This document shows positions 1 to 8,732 of a stretch of DNA of 64,000 nt, one piece after another. The stretch comes from JAWBMQ01 sp038828875. Lineage in GTDB: Archaea > Nanobdellota > Nanobdellia > Woesearchaeales > JAWBMQ01. Location: assembly GCA_038828875.1 (NCBI GenBank), contig JAWBMQ010000002.1, positions 62,001 through 126,000 of the forward strand, written 5' to 3'. The notes beneath the pieces are model-generated. The model was not told the origin of the DNA and searched no databases. It was given only the letters and a program-made list of their open reading frames with translations. The number at the start of each line of letters is the position of its first letter. Position 1 is the stretch's first letter. Made by a program: the position numbers and the translations under genes.

Positions 1-498
1 TATTTAATGATTTTAGCATCATTTTTGTTGATTCTTGTTGCATCATCAGAATCAGAGACTTCAGAAAAGAAAGAAACTCTTGAAAATATAGTTGATGAAT
101 CTATTGATCCTGATTTAGAAAAGTATTATTCTTTAGCAAAAAAAATATCAGAAAGCTATGAAAAAGCAATAGTACCTAAATATGATAAAGAACAAATAAA
201 GGTAGATCTCTTTAATCTTATGAAAGGAAATATTTTATATTATGAAGAGAATAAAGAGAAGATGAAAAGGATTTTGGATTATTTATCAGCTAACAAAGAT
301 AAAGAATTGGCAGAATTAGTAAAAACAAAGATTGATTTCTTACAGAAAGAATTAGAATATATGATCAATTACATTGATGATTTTGAATATTCTTTAGATA
401 AGGATAAAAAAGAGATGAACATAAAAAGTAAGAGAGAAGAGTTGCTGAAAGAGTTGAATGAATATTATAAAAAAGTAAAAAGCAAGTTGCAATATTAA
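1..498 (+). CDS. Hypothetical envelope protein, probably 5'-truncated by the window
   Basis: The frame is open from the first base. The first Met is at base 7, directly followed by a hydrophobic stretch (ILASFLLILVASS), with no charged residues before it. A normal signal peptide or membrane anchor has a basic N-region, so the true start is probably upstream of the window. After the hydrophobic segment comes about 145 residues of highly charged, Lys/Glu-rich helix-forming sequence, likely coiled coil, ending in KSKLQY. I recognise no family. It is inferred to be a membrane-tethered or secreted helical protein. It converges on the SufU-like gene with no gap between the stop codons. Confidence 0.55.
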   Translation, partial: YLMILASFLLILVASSESETSEKKETLENIVDESIDPDLEKYYSLAKKISESYEKAIVPKYDKEQIKVDLFNLMKGNILYYEENKEKMKRILDYLSANKDKELAELVKTKIDFLQKELEYMINYIDDFEYSLDKDKKEMNIKSKREELLKELNEYYKKVKSKLQY

Positions 499-849
499 TT
501 ATTTTTTCTTAATAGTCTTTTTTAAAACATTTAATGGAAGCAAAGCACATTTAATTCTATTAATCCCTAAAGGAATTTTAATCATGTTTCTTATGAATGT
601 TTCATCAAGTTTTTCAATTTCTTTTATTGATTTTCCAATTGCGTAATCTAATAACATATCAGCACTTGCGATGCAAATAGAACATCCTTTTCCTGAAAAC
701 TTTGCATCTTTTATTTTTCCATTTTCTAAAACAACAAACATTTGAATATGATCTCCACAAATTGCATTTTCTTCTTCATCACTCAAACTGTTATCAATCT
801 TTCCAAAATGAACTGGTTTTTGACTTCTTTCTATGATTTCGTTAAGCAT
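499..849 (-). CDS. sufU: SufU/IscU-like Fe-S cluster scaffold
   Basis: This is a U-type scaffold on which Fe-S clusters are assembled before transfer to apoproteins. The three ligand cysteines are visible in order: in ICGDH, in GCSIC (two Cys, the first at the usual position), and in IKCALLPL near the C-terminus. The N-terminus MLNEII...KPVHFG matches the usual start of the family. The frame extends seven codons upstream to another ATG at 870, but an A/T-rich TATA-like element lies just before that codon. The Met at 849 is about 25-30 bp downstream of it, as expected for a leaderless transcript, so I chose 849. It is separate from but presumably works with the sufCBDS operon about 5 kb away, with SufS as sulfur donor. 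Confidence 0.85.
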   Translation of the reverse strand: MLNEIIERSQKPVHFGKIDNSLSDEEENAICGDHIQMFVVLENGKIKDAKFSGKGCSICIASADMLLDYAIGKSIKEIEKLDETFIRNMIKIPLGINRIKCALLPLNVLKKTIKKK

Positions 850-954
850 ATTGATTATTATGAAGTTCATTTTTAAATATTTTTTGAATTTTCTGGTAGT
901 TTAACTATCTTTAAATGAATATATTTATAAAATTCCTTTGGCATTTTTAAAAAA

Positions 955-1887
955 ATGAAAAATCCTTTTGATGTTAAATCCTTGGATGAATTGGTTTTAA
1001 TGTTTAGAGATTACAAAAATTATGATATTAGAACCTATGAAACAGAGAAATATAGTTATCAAATAAGTGATTATGATTACCTAATCATATCTAAGAAGGA
1101 TTTCAAATCAAAGCATATTTACTTTGACTATTATTTTGTTCTTCTGGATCAACTTTATCAGAATTTTATGCTAGAAATAAATGATAATGAATTTTATCTT
1201 TCTTATAACAATCAAAAAATAAGACTTGCAAAACCTAATCAAGTTATCAATGGCTTGTTTTGTTTCTTAGACGATTCTGTTTTAGATATTTTTGTTGAAG
1301 ACAATGAGTATATGAATTCCTTGTACAAAAATTTAACAAATTTGATTTCGTCAGTTAAAAAAGTGAGTGTTTTTGATCAGATAGATAAAACCATTTTTTT
1401 AAAATCTTCAACAAAGAAGAATTTGATAAACGTATTAGATGAACTTTTTGTGCTTAGACAAGTAACTAAAAAAGTATCAATTTTATTGACTTATGATGTT
1501 GTTGATGAAAAATTTTTAAGCATAAAATATGCAATTGATAATAAAGACAATGATAAATTTTATGTGCCTTTGGATTTTTACATAAAAGAAGGTAAAGGAA
1601 TTTGTAAGCAATTTTCTTTACTTTATGGTTATTTTTTAGAAAAATTGATTCAAGAGAAATATCTTCCAGGATCTTTTGCAATAGATTTAAATTATCGTGA
1701 TTTCAACGATTTGCCTAGTGGAGGCCATATGTGGGTAAGATATACTTCAGAAGCAGGAAATGTTTTTATTTTAGATAATAACCATATTATTGAATTGTTT
1801 TCTTCAAAAGAAAATAAAAGTAATGCATATTATAAAAGACCTTACGAATTTGAGGAATATGTTAAGAAAAAAATAAAGAATGTTTAA
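955..1887 (+). CDS. Transglutaminase-like fold protein, paralogue 1 of 3
   Basis: 310 residues. The C-terminal third has a Cys-His-Asp triad in the order and context of the transglutaminase/papain-like superfamily: Cys217 in GKGICKQF, His258 in GGHMWVRY and Asp274 in VFILDNN. The N-terminal ~180 residues form a domain shared with the next two genes (motif YxISDYDY near residue 35-42, then an acidic DNEYM motif near 116-120). There is no signal peptide or membrane segment, so it is probably cytoplasmic. The triad suggests a cysteine hydrolase or acyltransferase acting on protein or peptide amides. The substrate is unknown. A TATA-like element lies about 25 bp upstream. The fold call is from motifs only. 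Confidence 0.7.
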   Translation: MKNPFDVKSLDELVLMFRDYKNYDIRTYETEKYSYQISDYDYLIISKKDFKSKHIYFDYYFVLLDQLYQNFMLEINDNEFYLSYNNQKIRLAKPNQVINGLFCFLDDSVLDIFVEDNEYMNSLYKNLTNLISSVKKVSVFDQIDKTIFLKSSTKKNLINVLDELFVLRQVTKKVSILLTYDVVDEKFLSIKYAIDNKDNDKFYVPLDFYIKEGKGICKQFSLLYGYFLEKLIQEKYLPGSFAIDLNYRDFNDLPSGGHMWVRYTSEAGNVFILDNNHIIELFSSKENKSNAYYKRPYEFEEYVKKKIKNV

Positions 1888-1935
1888 CCACTACAAGATA
1901 GTAAAATTTATAAGGAAATTTATTTTTCTTTTTTT

Positions 1936-2898
1936 ATGGATAAATTGTTCAAAGCTAAAAGTTATGAAGAGTTGGAAGATTTAATTTATGAATATCTTGA
2001 TCACGATCATAGATGCTATCAGGATTTTAAAAGATATTATGAGATAAGCGATTATGATTACCATATTACGTTTTTAAATGATTCTAAAAGGTTTGTTGAG
2101 GTTTCTTTTTCATATTTTTACAATTTGTTTGATCATCTTTTGATAAATCAATTGATAAAAGTAAAAGATAATGAATTTATTCTTCAAGATTGTGATCTTA
2201 AGTTGGTTAAAGAGGATTCAGTTATCAATAGGTTGTTTTATCTATATCAGATTCAAGAACCTGCACACATTTATATTGAGGACAACGATTACATGAATAA
2301 AATCTATAATTCTTTGAAAGAAAGAATTTCTAAATCAAAAGAAAAATCAGTACTTCAAGAGATTGACAAAACAATTCATCTTAAAGAGCAAACGAAGAAC
2401 AATTTAGAAGATCTTTTAATTCATGAACTGAATATTCTCAATAATGTTAGATTAACAGTATTGGAACATTTAAGATATGATTATTTTAAAGAAAATCAAA
2501 TTGCAAAAATCAAATCAAAAAATAGAAAAATTATTGTTGAAAAACCTTATGTGTTGTTAGATGAATTTATAAGAGAAAGAATTGGAGTTTGTAAGCAATT
2601 TTCTTTGTTCTATGGTTACTTAATTGAAAAATTAATACAAGATAATATTCTTTTTGGAAACTATTGTTTGGATTCTAACTTAGTTTATTCCTCAGAAAAA
2701 CCACCTTCAAGTCATATTTGGGTAAGATATAAAACCATAACAGGTTCAACATTCATACTTGATCAAGAATATATTTTGGAATTAAATTCAAAAGTCGAAA
2801 ACAAGATGACTATTTTTTATAAAAGACCTAAGGAGTTCGAAAGACACATTGTTGGCTTGTTAAATGCAAAATTAATGGTAATAAACAAAAAAGCTTAA
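1936..2898 (+). CDS. Transglutaminase-like fold protein, paralogue 2 of 3
   Basis: 320 residues, collinear with the flanking genes over its whole length. It has the same N-terminal domain (YEISDYDYHI at 35-44, DNDYM near 116) and the same C-terminal triad: Cys219 in IGVCKQFS, His260 in SSHIWVRY and Asp276 in TFILDQ. A TATA-like AATTTATAA sits about 25 bp before the ATG, so this copy may have its own leaderless promoter. It is closer to paralogue 3 than to paralogue 1 (shared opening xxKxFKAKxxExL and HDHR motif). A cysteine-dependent amide hydrolase or transferase activity is inferred; no specific function is known. Confidence 0.7.
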   Translation: MDKLFKAKSYEELEDLIYEYLDHDHRCYQDFKRYYEISDYDYHITFLNDSKRFVEVSFSYFYNLFDHLLINQLIKVKDNEFILQDCDLKLVKEDSVINRLFYLYQIQEPAHIYIEDNDYMNKIYNSLKERISKSKEKSVLQEIDKTIHLKEQTKNNLEDLLIHELNILNNVRLTVLEHLRYDYFKENQIAKIKSKNRKIIVEKPYVLLDEFIRERIGVCKQFSLFYGYLIEKLIQDNILFGNYCLDSNLVYSSEKPPSSHIWVRYKTITGSTFILDQEYILELNSKVENKMTIFYKRPKEFERHIVGLLNAKLMVINKKA

Positions 2899-2912
2899 TA
2901 AAATTAACTACC

Positions 2913-3905
2913 ATGGAAAAAATTTTCAAAGCTAAAACTTTAGAGGATTTAGATCGTTTTATTTTTAGAAATGAGTCTCATGATCATAGAGTATATGAGG
3001 ATTATGATTTTTATTATTACATAAGTGATTATGATTATCATATTTGCCCAAAATGGGATTCTAGAAAAACAATAACAATTTCTAGAGATTATTATTACCA
3101 ACTTTTCAAAGATCTTCGAAATCAATCTAAGTTAGAGATAAAGGATAATGAATTCTTCTCAAAAGATCATGATATTCCTATTGTAAAGCCCAATAAAATC
3201 AAAGATAGAGTATTTATTTTTTATAAAGAACCATTAGACATTATAGTTCAAAACAATGACTATATGCAAAATATCTATGAAAGATTAAAGAAAAAGATCT
3301 TTTCTACAAAGAAAGGTGAAGTTCTAAGCAGTATAAATAATGAAATTTTTTTAACAAAAAAAACTTATGAAAAGTTAGATGATATTACTTTAAATGAGCT
3401 TCATTTTTTGAAAAATTTGAGAGATGTAGTTAATGAAATTTTAGTTTATGATGTGAAAGAAGAAAACAAACTTCTTACAGAATTTATAATAAAAGAGATT
3501 CAGGAAATAAAAGTCTTTGATGATCTTTTTGCCTTTTTATATAATCCAACAAAAAATAGGATATCCATAAAATTAGAGGAATACTTAAAACGAGGAAAAG
3601 GAGTTTGTAAGCAATTTGCATTGCTCTATGGTTATTTATTAGAATCATTAAGTGATGATTTTCTTTTAGCTGGAAATTTCTCTTTAGATCTGTATCTAAT
3701 TAATGATTATAGAGATAGTTTGAATTTAGGTCATATTTGGGTAAGGTATGAATCTTTAGAAAATAAAGTATTTATTCTTGATCAAAGATATATTTTGGAG
3801 TTGTTTTCTAATACAGAAAGACAAATAGGTCAGCATTATAATACGCCTAATGAATTTGAAGAATATATCAAGAGAAGAATAAAGAATAAATATTATTCAG
3901 TATAA
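2913..3905 (+). CDS. Transglutaminase-like fold protein, paralogue 3 of 3
   Basis: 330 residues and the longest copy, with about 12 extra residues between the N-terminal domain and the catalytic core. The triad is intact: Cys232 in GKGVCKQFA, His274 in LGHIWVRY and Asp290 in VFILDQ. The start is only 14 bp after the stop of paralogue 2, so the two are probably cotranscribed. The 3' end overlaps the convergent metallophosphoesterase gene by 13 bp. All three copies keep every presumed catalytic residue, which argues against decay of redundant copies and for distinct substrates or partners. Function unknown. Confidence 0.7.
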   Translation: MEKIFKAKTLEDLDRFIFRNESHDHRVYEDYDFYYYISDYDYHICPKWDSRKTITISRDYYYQLFKDLRNQSKLEIKDNEFFSKDHDIPIVKPNKIKDRVFIFYKEPLDIIVQNNDYMQNIYERLKKKIFSTKKGEVLSSINNEIFLTKKTYEKLDDITLNELHFLKNLRDVVNEILVYDVKEENKLLTEFIIKEIQEIKVFDDLFAFLYNPTKNRISIKLEEYLKRGKGVCKQFALLYGYLLESLSDDFLLAGNFSLDLYLINDYRDSLNLGHIWVRYESLENKVFILDQRYILELFSNTERQIGQHYNTPNEFEEYIKRRIKNKYYSV

Positions 3906-4735
3906 AATTCTTCTTCTATTCTAGAAACTTCACCATTTTTATTATGATAAACTTTAACGAATCCAAAACCAACATAAGGAACAATCTTTTTTCCTTTCAT
4001 AAATAAAGTTTGATTGCATAATGTTCCAGATTCAAAAGCGTGAATGTTTCTTCTGAAGATATACAGATACTTATGATAATGTCCTGAATGTAAAATATTA
4101 GGTTTATTTTCACCTTCAAGAGCGTCAATTAATTTTTCAATTTGATAGCTCATTCCAAATGCACTCTTATCGTTAGCATGGAAAAGTTTAATCTTAATTC
4201 CATCAATAGTAATACTTCCATCCATTTGTCCAAGATGAACATAATTATCTAAAACTTCTTCAAGCTTTTTTCCTACTATGATGCCAATGTTAAACTTGCT
4301 ATGGTACCACATATCATGATTTCCATCAATGCCATAAATAGTTACAGGAATTTTACTTAACAATTCAACAGCGTAATTGAATTGTTCATCAAATCCTATC
4401 TTTTCTAATTCATAAATGTGTCCATCTCTTCCAGACATACCTTCCAAAGTATCACCGACATTTATTACAAAATCTGGTTTCTTTTGTTTAATCATTTTCA
4501 CCATATAGTCAAACATTTTTTTGTTGAATTGTTTATGTCCTATGTGAGGATCTGCAAAATAACAATAATAAAAGCTTTTGTTTCCTAAATCAATTTTCAA
4601 AGGTTCTTCTTCCTTTTGTTTAGCGTTTAAAATTATTTGTTCTAATTTATCTAAAGAAACATTATTTTCCTTCATCAATTTGATAATTTTTTCTAAATTA
4701 CCATTATACATTTTAATGATTTCATCATCATTCAT
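3893..4735 (-). CDS. Calcineurin-like metallophosphoesterase, intact paralogue
   Basis: 280 residues. The metal-binding motifs are complete and in order: D62-x-H64 (ADPHIGH), G94-D95 (NVGDTLEG), G138-N139-H140-D141 (DGNHDMW), His186 (LFHAND) and the GHYH motif at 218-221. Family knowledge predicts a two-metal phosphodiesterase or phosphatase; the substrate is not evident. About 50 N-terminal residues form a helical extension before the catalytic domain, also present in the neighbour. A Shine-Dalgarno AGGTGA lies 10-15 bp before the ATG, inside the coding end of the upstream paralogue, so the two genes (8 bp gap) are an operon. Confidence 0.85.
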   Translation of the reverse strand: MNDDEIIKMYNGNLEKIIKLMKENNVSLDKLEQIILNAKQKEEEPLKIDLGNKSFYYCYFADPHIGHKQFNKKMFDYMVKMIKQKKPDFVINVGDTLEGMSGRDGHIYELEKIGFDEQFNYAVELLSKIPVTIYGIDGNHDMWYHSKFNIGIIVGKKLEEVLDNYVHLGQMDGSITIDGIKIKLFHANDKSAFGMSYQIEKLIDALEGENKPNILHSGHYHKYLYIFRRNIHAFESGTLCNQTLFMKGKKIVPYVGFGFVKVYHNKNGEVSRIEEEFYTE

Positions 4736-4743
4736 CTTTTCAC

Positions 4744-5652
4744 CTAATCTCTATAACTTGGAACAAAAACATGATTTAATCTTTTTATTTCATTATTTTC
4801 ATAATTAACTTTTACAATACCAAAGCCCATTGCTGCTGGAATTTTTTTATTTTTCATGTACAACGTTTGTCCACATAAGGTTCCTGACATAATTGCTACA
4901 ATATCTCTTAATTCTGTTTTAAATGCTTGATGATAATGTCCTACGTGCAAAATGTTCGGTTTTTCACCGCCTCTAATACTTGCAATAAGTTTCTGAATTT
5001 TATAACTTGTAGTATATGCTGGAGTATCAGTAGGATGAAATAACATGATTTTTATAGAATTTACTAAGATGTGTCCTTCTAATTGTCCAAGATAATTATA
5101 ATTAGGTAATTCCTTTTCTAATTCATAACCTACTATAATTTGATTATTTTTCTTTTTGTAGAATTCTTTATCATGTTCTCCATCTATTGCATAAATTGGA
5201 ATCTCAATTAAGCTTAGAAGATTTTTAGCATAATTCAACTGTTCTTGTAAGCCAAATTTATCCAATTCAAATGTGTTTCCTTCTATGCCTTTCATTCCTT
5301 GAACAAGATCTCCAACAAAAACCACAAAATCAGGTCTGTACTTCTTTATAGCTTTTAGCATTTTAAGATAAAGCTTTTCACTGAATTCAATATTACCCAT
5401 ATGAGTGTCAGAAAAGTACAAATATTGAAACTTTTTTTCAGGAATATCTATTTTAGCTGCTTCTTTAACAATATTTTTAGAACCAAGAATCATTGCTTCT
5501 AAATCTTCTAAGTTTAGTTTATATTTATTCATGAACTCAATTACTTTCTTTTTATCTTCATCACTTATCTTTATATTCTTGACTTCAAAACTTTTAAGAA
5601 TATCTTCTAAATTCCCCCCCTCGTTCATTTTACTTTTATTAGTTTTTAACAT
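4744..5652 (-). CDS. Calcineurin-like metallophosphoesterase, paralogue with altered GNHD motif
   Basis: 302 residues, homologous throughout to the downstream gene. Motifs: D82-x-H84 (SDTHMG), G114-D115 (FVGDLVQG), H206 (LFHPTD) and HVGHYH at 236-241. The normally invariant GNHD motif reads G158-E159-H160-D161, so the metal-bridging and phosphate-contacting Asn is a Glu. Activity may be altered or lost. The coding start contains a run of seven Gs (positions 5614-5620), striking in this AT-rich DNA; a second Met (codon 9) lies just upstream of it. It is first in the two-gene operon. Confidence 0.8.
   Translation of the reverse strand: MLKTNKSKMNEGGNLEDILKSFEVKNIKISDEDKKKVIEFMNKYKLNLEDLEAMILGSKNIVKEAAKIDIPEKKFQYLYFSDTHMGNIEFSEKLYLKMLKAIKKYRPDFVVFVGDLVQGMKGIEGNTFELDKFGLQEQLNYAKNLLSLIEIPIYAIDGEHDKEFYKKKNNQIIVGYELEKELPNYNYLGQLEGHILVNSIKIMLFHPTDTPAYTTSYKIQKLIASIRGGEKPNILHVGHYHQAFKTELRDIVAIMSGTLCGQTLYMKNKKIPAAMGFGIVKVNYENNEIKRLNHVFVPSYRD
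5614..5620 (-). repeat. Homopolymeric G7 tract near the start of a coding region
   Basis: Seven consecutive G residues on the coding strand lie within codons 11-13 of the altered metallophosphoesterase gene. G/C runs of this length are out of character in this AT-rich window. A one-base slip would put the rest of the gene out of frame, so the tract could act as a contingency switch or be a site of sequencing error. Confidence 0.9.
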
Positions 5653-5765
5653 TTATTAATTTTGTTGAAATTAAATATATAGATTAATTGAGTACTTTAG
5701 TTGTGCTTTATTTTTGAATACTATTTTTCAAGAATTAATTTTTTTGTTTTTGTTTTGTTACTAAC

Positions 5766-6938
5766 TTATATCTTTTTTAAAACATCAACAAACATATCAA
5801 TTTCTTCAAAAGTGTTATAGAAATAAAGTGATGCTCTCACGCTTCCTTGATTGAAGTTTAAAGCATTATGTAAAGGCATTGCACAGTGAAAACCTGATCT
5901 AGTTGCTATGTTTTTTTCATTAAGCAAAGCACTCACATCATGACAATGCAATTTTTTATGTCTAAATGCAAATAAAGCTTGATCTGGCTCAGAAATCAGT
6001 TCTATATTATTAAGTTTTGTTAACCTTTCATAAAGATAATCTCTTAGCTTTTTTTCATACTTTTCAATGTTTTTCATGCCTAATTTGTTTAGATAATCAA
6101 TTGCTGCTTTTAAGCTATAAGCTTCAACAAAAGGTTGAGTTCCTGCTTCAAATTTTTGAGGAATTTCAGCAGTTGAAAAATCTTCTTTAGTTACTTTGCT
6201 TATCATTTCTCCTCCACCAAGAAATGGTGGAATTTCTTTTGCTAAATCTTTATCTATTTTTAATACTCCTATTCCTGTACTAGCTAGCATTTTATGTCCT
6301 GAAAATGCAAAAGCGTGTGCTTTCAAATTAAATTCATGATGTGGAATGTATTGAGCTAAATCTAGAATAAGAAATCTTGCTCTTTTAGCTATTTTCAAAG
6401 TTTCTTTGTTTATGTTTTTTCCAGTTACGTTTGAAGATGCTGTGATACTTAAAATGTCTGTGTTTTTAACTTTTTTTTCTAAATCTTCAACATCAATGTA
6501 CTTTGTATTTTTATCAATTTTAACAAAATCAAGCATTATCTTTTTCTTTTTTGCAAGGATTTGCCAAGGAACTATGTTGGAATGATGTTCTAATTCACTT
6601 ATAGTTACATTAATCTCTTTTTCTTTTTCTAATAAATAATCTGTTAAAGAATTAGCAATCAAGTTTATTCCCTCTGTTGTGTTCTTAACAAAAACAATCT
6701 CTTCGGGTTTAGCATTTACGAATTCAGCAACTTTTCTTCTAGAATCTTCAAACAATTCTGTAGCTTCTTCACTCAACCTGTACAATCCTCGATGAGTGTT
6801 TGCATAGTGTTTAAGAAAGAAATCATTCATTGCTTGAATTACTTGTTTTGGTTTCAAAGTACTAGCTGCATTATCAAAATATATCTGTTCAAAATGAAAA
6901 TCATTCCTTATTTTTTCCAAGTTTTTTTCAATATCCAT
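5766..6938 (-). CDS. sufS: Cysteine desulfurase SufS
   Basis: 390 residues, normal for group II cysteine desulfurases. The enzyme takes sulfur from L-cysteine as a persulfide and hands it to SufU or SufBCD. Visible hallmarks are the N-terminal YFDNAASTLKP substrate/PLP region, ELEHHSN with the PLP-stacking His, the Schiff-base lysine in SGHKM, GGGEMI, and the catalytic cysteine in TRSGFHCAMP near the C-terminus. It is the last gene of sufC-sufB-sufD-sufS and overlaps the preceding short SufD gene by 11 bp, so translation is probably coupled. Confidence 0.95.
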   Translation of the reverse strand: MDIEKNLEKIRNDFHFEQIYFDNAASTLKPKQVIQAMNDFFLKHYANTHRGLYRLSEEATELFEDSRRKVAEFVNAKPEEIVFVKNTTEGINLIANSLTDYLLEKEKEINVTISELEHHSNIVPWQILAKKKKIMLDFVKIDKNTKYIDVEDLEKKVKNTDILSITASSNVTGKNINKETLKIAKRARFLILDLAQYIPHHEFNLKAHAFAFSGHKMLASTGIGVLKIDKDLAKEIPPFLGGGEMISKVTKEDFSTAEIPQKFEAGTQPFVEAYSLKAAIDYLNKLGMKNIEKYEKKLRDYLYERLTKLNNIELISEPDQALFAFRHKKLHCHDVSALLNEKNIATRSGFHCAMPLHNALNFNQGSVRASLYFYNTFEEIDMFVDVLKKI

Positions 6939-7410
6939 TTTTTTCTAAAATTTCATCAACTATTTTTTTTTCATCTTCTGTAATGTTAAGATGATTATAT
7001 ATTATTACTCTTTCAGGATTTTTAACATTTTTGCTTTTCAAATAAAATAAGAACTCTTTGTTCAATGGTTGAATTCGTGCAGAATGTTTGGCTTTTTTTA
7101 TTCCATTTATTAGTAATGCTGGCATTATAGTAGTTGATTCTTTCAACTTTATCACATCAATTTCAATATTAACTTCATCCTTTCCATAAACAAAAATCTC
7201 TAAATTGCTTAACGAAACTGCATTTATATTTATTGTTGAATTTGTAACTTTGTTTATCATAATTCTATTCTTTTCATTTGCAAGAATGAATATTTTACAA
7301 TTGTTTAATATTTCTAAATCTATTTGATTCTTTCCATAGATGAATATTTCAGCTTCTTTTTCAATCCTTAAATTTCCCTCAAATTTAGTTATTAATATTT
7401 TGTCTTTCAT
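6928..7410 (-). CDS. sufD: Truncated SufD-like protein
   Basis: 160 residues of mostly short beta repeats, followed by a helical tail containing HSARIQPLNKEFLFYLKSKNV. This matches the C-terminal SufB/SufD signature (His-Ala-x-Ile-x-x-Leu... then FYLxSKG) seen again in the upstream SufB. Typical SufD is about 300-450 residues, so only part of the beta-helix and the C-terminal helical segment remain. It lies between sufB and sufS, overlapping sufB by 4 bp (ATGA) and sufS by 11 bp. It is probably the minimal SufD partner in a SufBC2D-type complex; position and tail motif support the call more than overall similarity. Confidence 0.75.
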   Translation of the reverse strand: MKDKILITKFEGNLRIEKEAEIFIYGKNQIDLEILNNCKIFILANEKNRIMINKVTNSTININAVSLSNLEIFVYGKDEVNIEIDVIKLKESTTIMPALLINGIKKAKHSARIQPLNKEFLFYLKSKNVKNPERVIIYNHLNITEDEKKIVDEILEKNGY

Positions 7411-8732
7411 TTTTCCATCGCTAATTCGATTAGTTTATTTAGTTCTATGGCATATTCTAAAGGCAACTCCTTAGCTACAGGACTTAAAAATCCTAAAACA
7501 AGTAAAGTTTTTGCTCTGCTTTCAGGAATTCCTTTGCTTTTTAAATAGTAAAGTAAAGTTTCATCAATGTAACTTGCTTTAGCTTCATGCTTAAGCAAAA
7601 CATCTCCATTGTTTATATTAGTAGGAAATGTATTACTTTCTGCTTTTTCAGAAAGTATTAAACTATCACAATCAATGTTTATCATTCCTGAAGAATTTTC
7701 AGTAGTTTTAGCTAAGCTTCTAAAATTAGCTATAGCATTATCTTTAACTAGGGATTTGTTTATAACGTTAGCTCGACAATTTTTTCCTTGAAACAATACT
7801 TTTGCTCCTGCATCTATTATTTGATTTTCAGTTGCTAAACTTAAGCTTAAAATTTCAGCTTTGGCATTATCTTTAAGTATAGCCATAGGATATTTCATTG
7901 TTAACTTGCTTCCTAGGTTTCCATCAATCCATTCAATGATTCCATTTTCTTCAACTAATGCTCTTTTAGTTGAAAAATTATAAACGTTCTTACTCCAATT
8001 TTGTATTGTAGTGAAACGCATCTTTCCATTTTTCTTAACGAAGATCTCTACAACTCCTGCATGAACATTAGCTTTCTTATAGATTGGAGCTGTACAACCT
8101 TCTATGTAATGTAATTCAGCATCTTCATCTACAATAATTAAAGTTCTTTCAAATTGTCCTGTTCTTTCAAAATTTATTAAGTAGAATGTTTGTAACGGCA
8201 TTTCTAGCTTAATTCCTTTTGGAACGTAAATGAAAGTACCTCCTGTCCAAGCTGCTGCATTGAGTGCTGCAGCTTTATTATCTGAAAAGCCAATTAATTT
8301 TCCAAAGTATTCTTTTACTAAGTTTTCATGATTTTTTACAGCTTCTTCCATTGATTCAAAGATTATTCCTCTTTTCTTAATTTCTTCTTTTAGTTTCTTA
8401 TAAATAACTTCTGCTTCTAGCTGAGTTGCTGAACCACTTAAATAGTTAATTTCTGCTTCAGGAATGCCTAGCTTTTTGTAAGTTTCTTTTATTTCTTTTG
8501 GTAGTTCTTCTAGATCGTTTATTTTTTTATTTAAGGCTTTTACATCAATGAGTATGTCTTCATAATCTATTTTCTCTACAGGACTCCAGGAAGGCATATC
8601 TAATTTGAAGAAAAATTCTAAACCTTTCAATCTGAAATCAAGTAACCATTTTGGTTCTTGCCTTTCTTTACTTAATTCAACAATATTCTCTTTAGTTATT
8701 CCAATTTTTGAAGCCATTTTTCTCAATTTCAT
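7407..8732 (-). CDS. sufB: Fe-S assembly scaffold protein SufB
   Basis: 441 residues, close to normal for SufB. SufB forms the scaffold of the SufBC(D) complex where nascent clusters are built. The sequence shows the N-terminal helical region (WLLDFRLKGLEFF), the AAAWTGGTFIYVPKGIKLE segment, the beta-helix core with EGCTAP and YNFSTKRAL, and the C-terminal LKHEAKASYIDETLLYYLKSKG tail. The cysteine in EGCTAP is at the conserved position. The start at 8732 overlaps the end of sufC by 41 bp; an alternative Met five codons in (MASKIG, 8717) would reduce this. Confidence 0.93.
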   Translation of the reverse strand: MKLRKMASKIGITKENIVELSKERQEPKWLLDFRLKGLEFFFKLDMPSWSPVEKIDYEDILIDVKALNKKINDLEELPKEIKETYKKLGIPEAEINYLSGSATQLEAEVIYKKLKEEIKKRGIIFESMEEAVKNHENLVKEYFGKLIGFSDNKAAALNAAAWTGGTFIYVPKGIKLEMPLQTFYLINFERTGQFERTLIIVDEDAELHYIEGCTAPIYKKANVHAGVVEIFVKKNGKMRFTTIQNWSKNVYNFSTKRALVEENGIIEWIDGNLGSKLTMKYPMAILKDNAKAEILSLSLATENQIIDAGAKVLFQGKNCRANVINKSLVKDNAIANFRSLAKTTENSSGMINIDCDSLILSEKAESNTFPTNINNGDVLLKHEAKASYIDETLLYYLKSKGIPESRAKTLLVLGFLSPVAKELPLEYAIELNKLIELAMEK

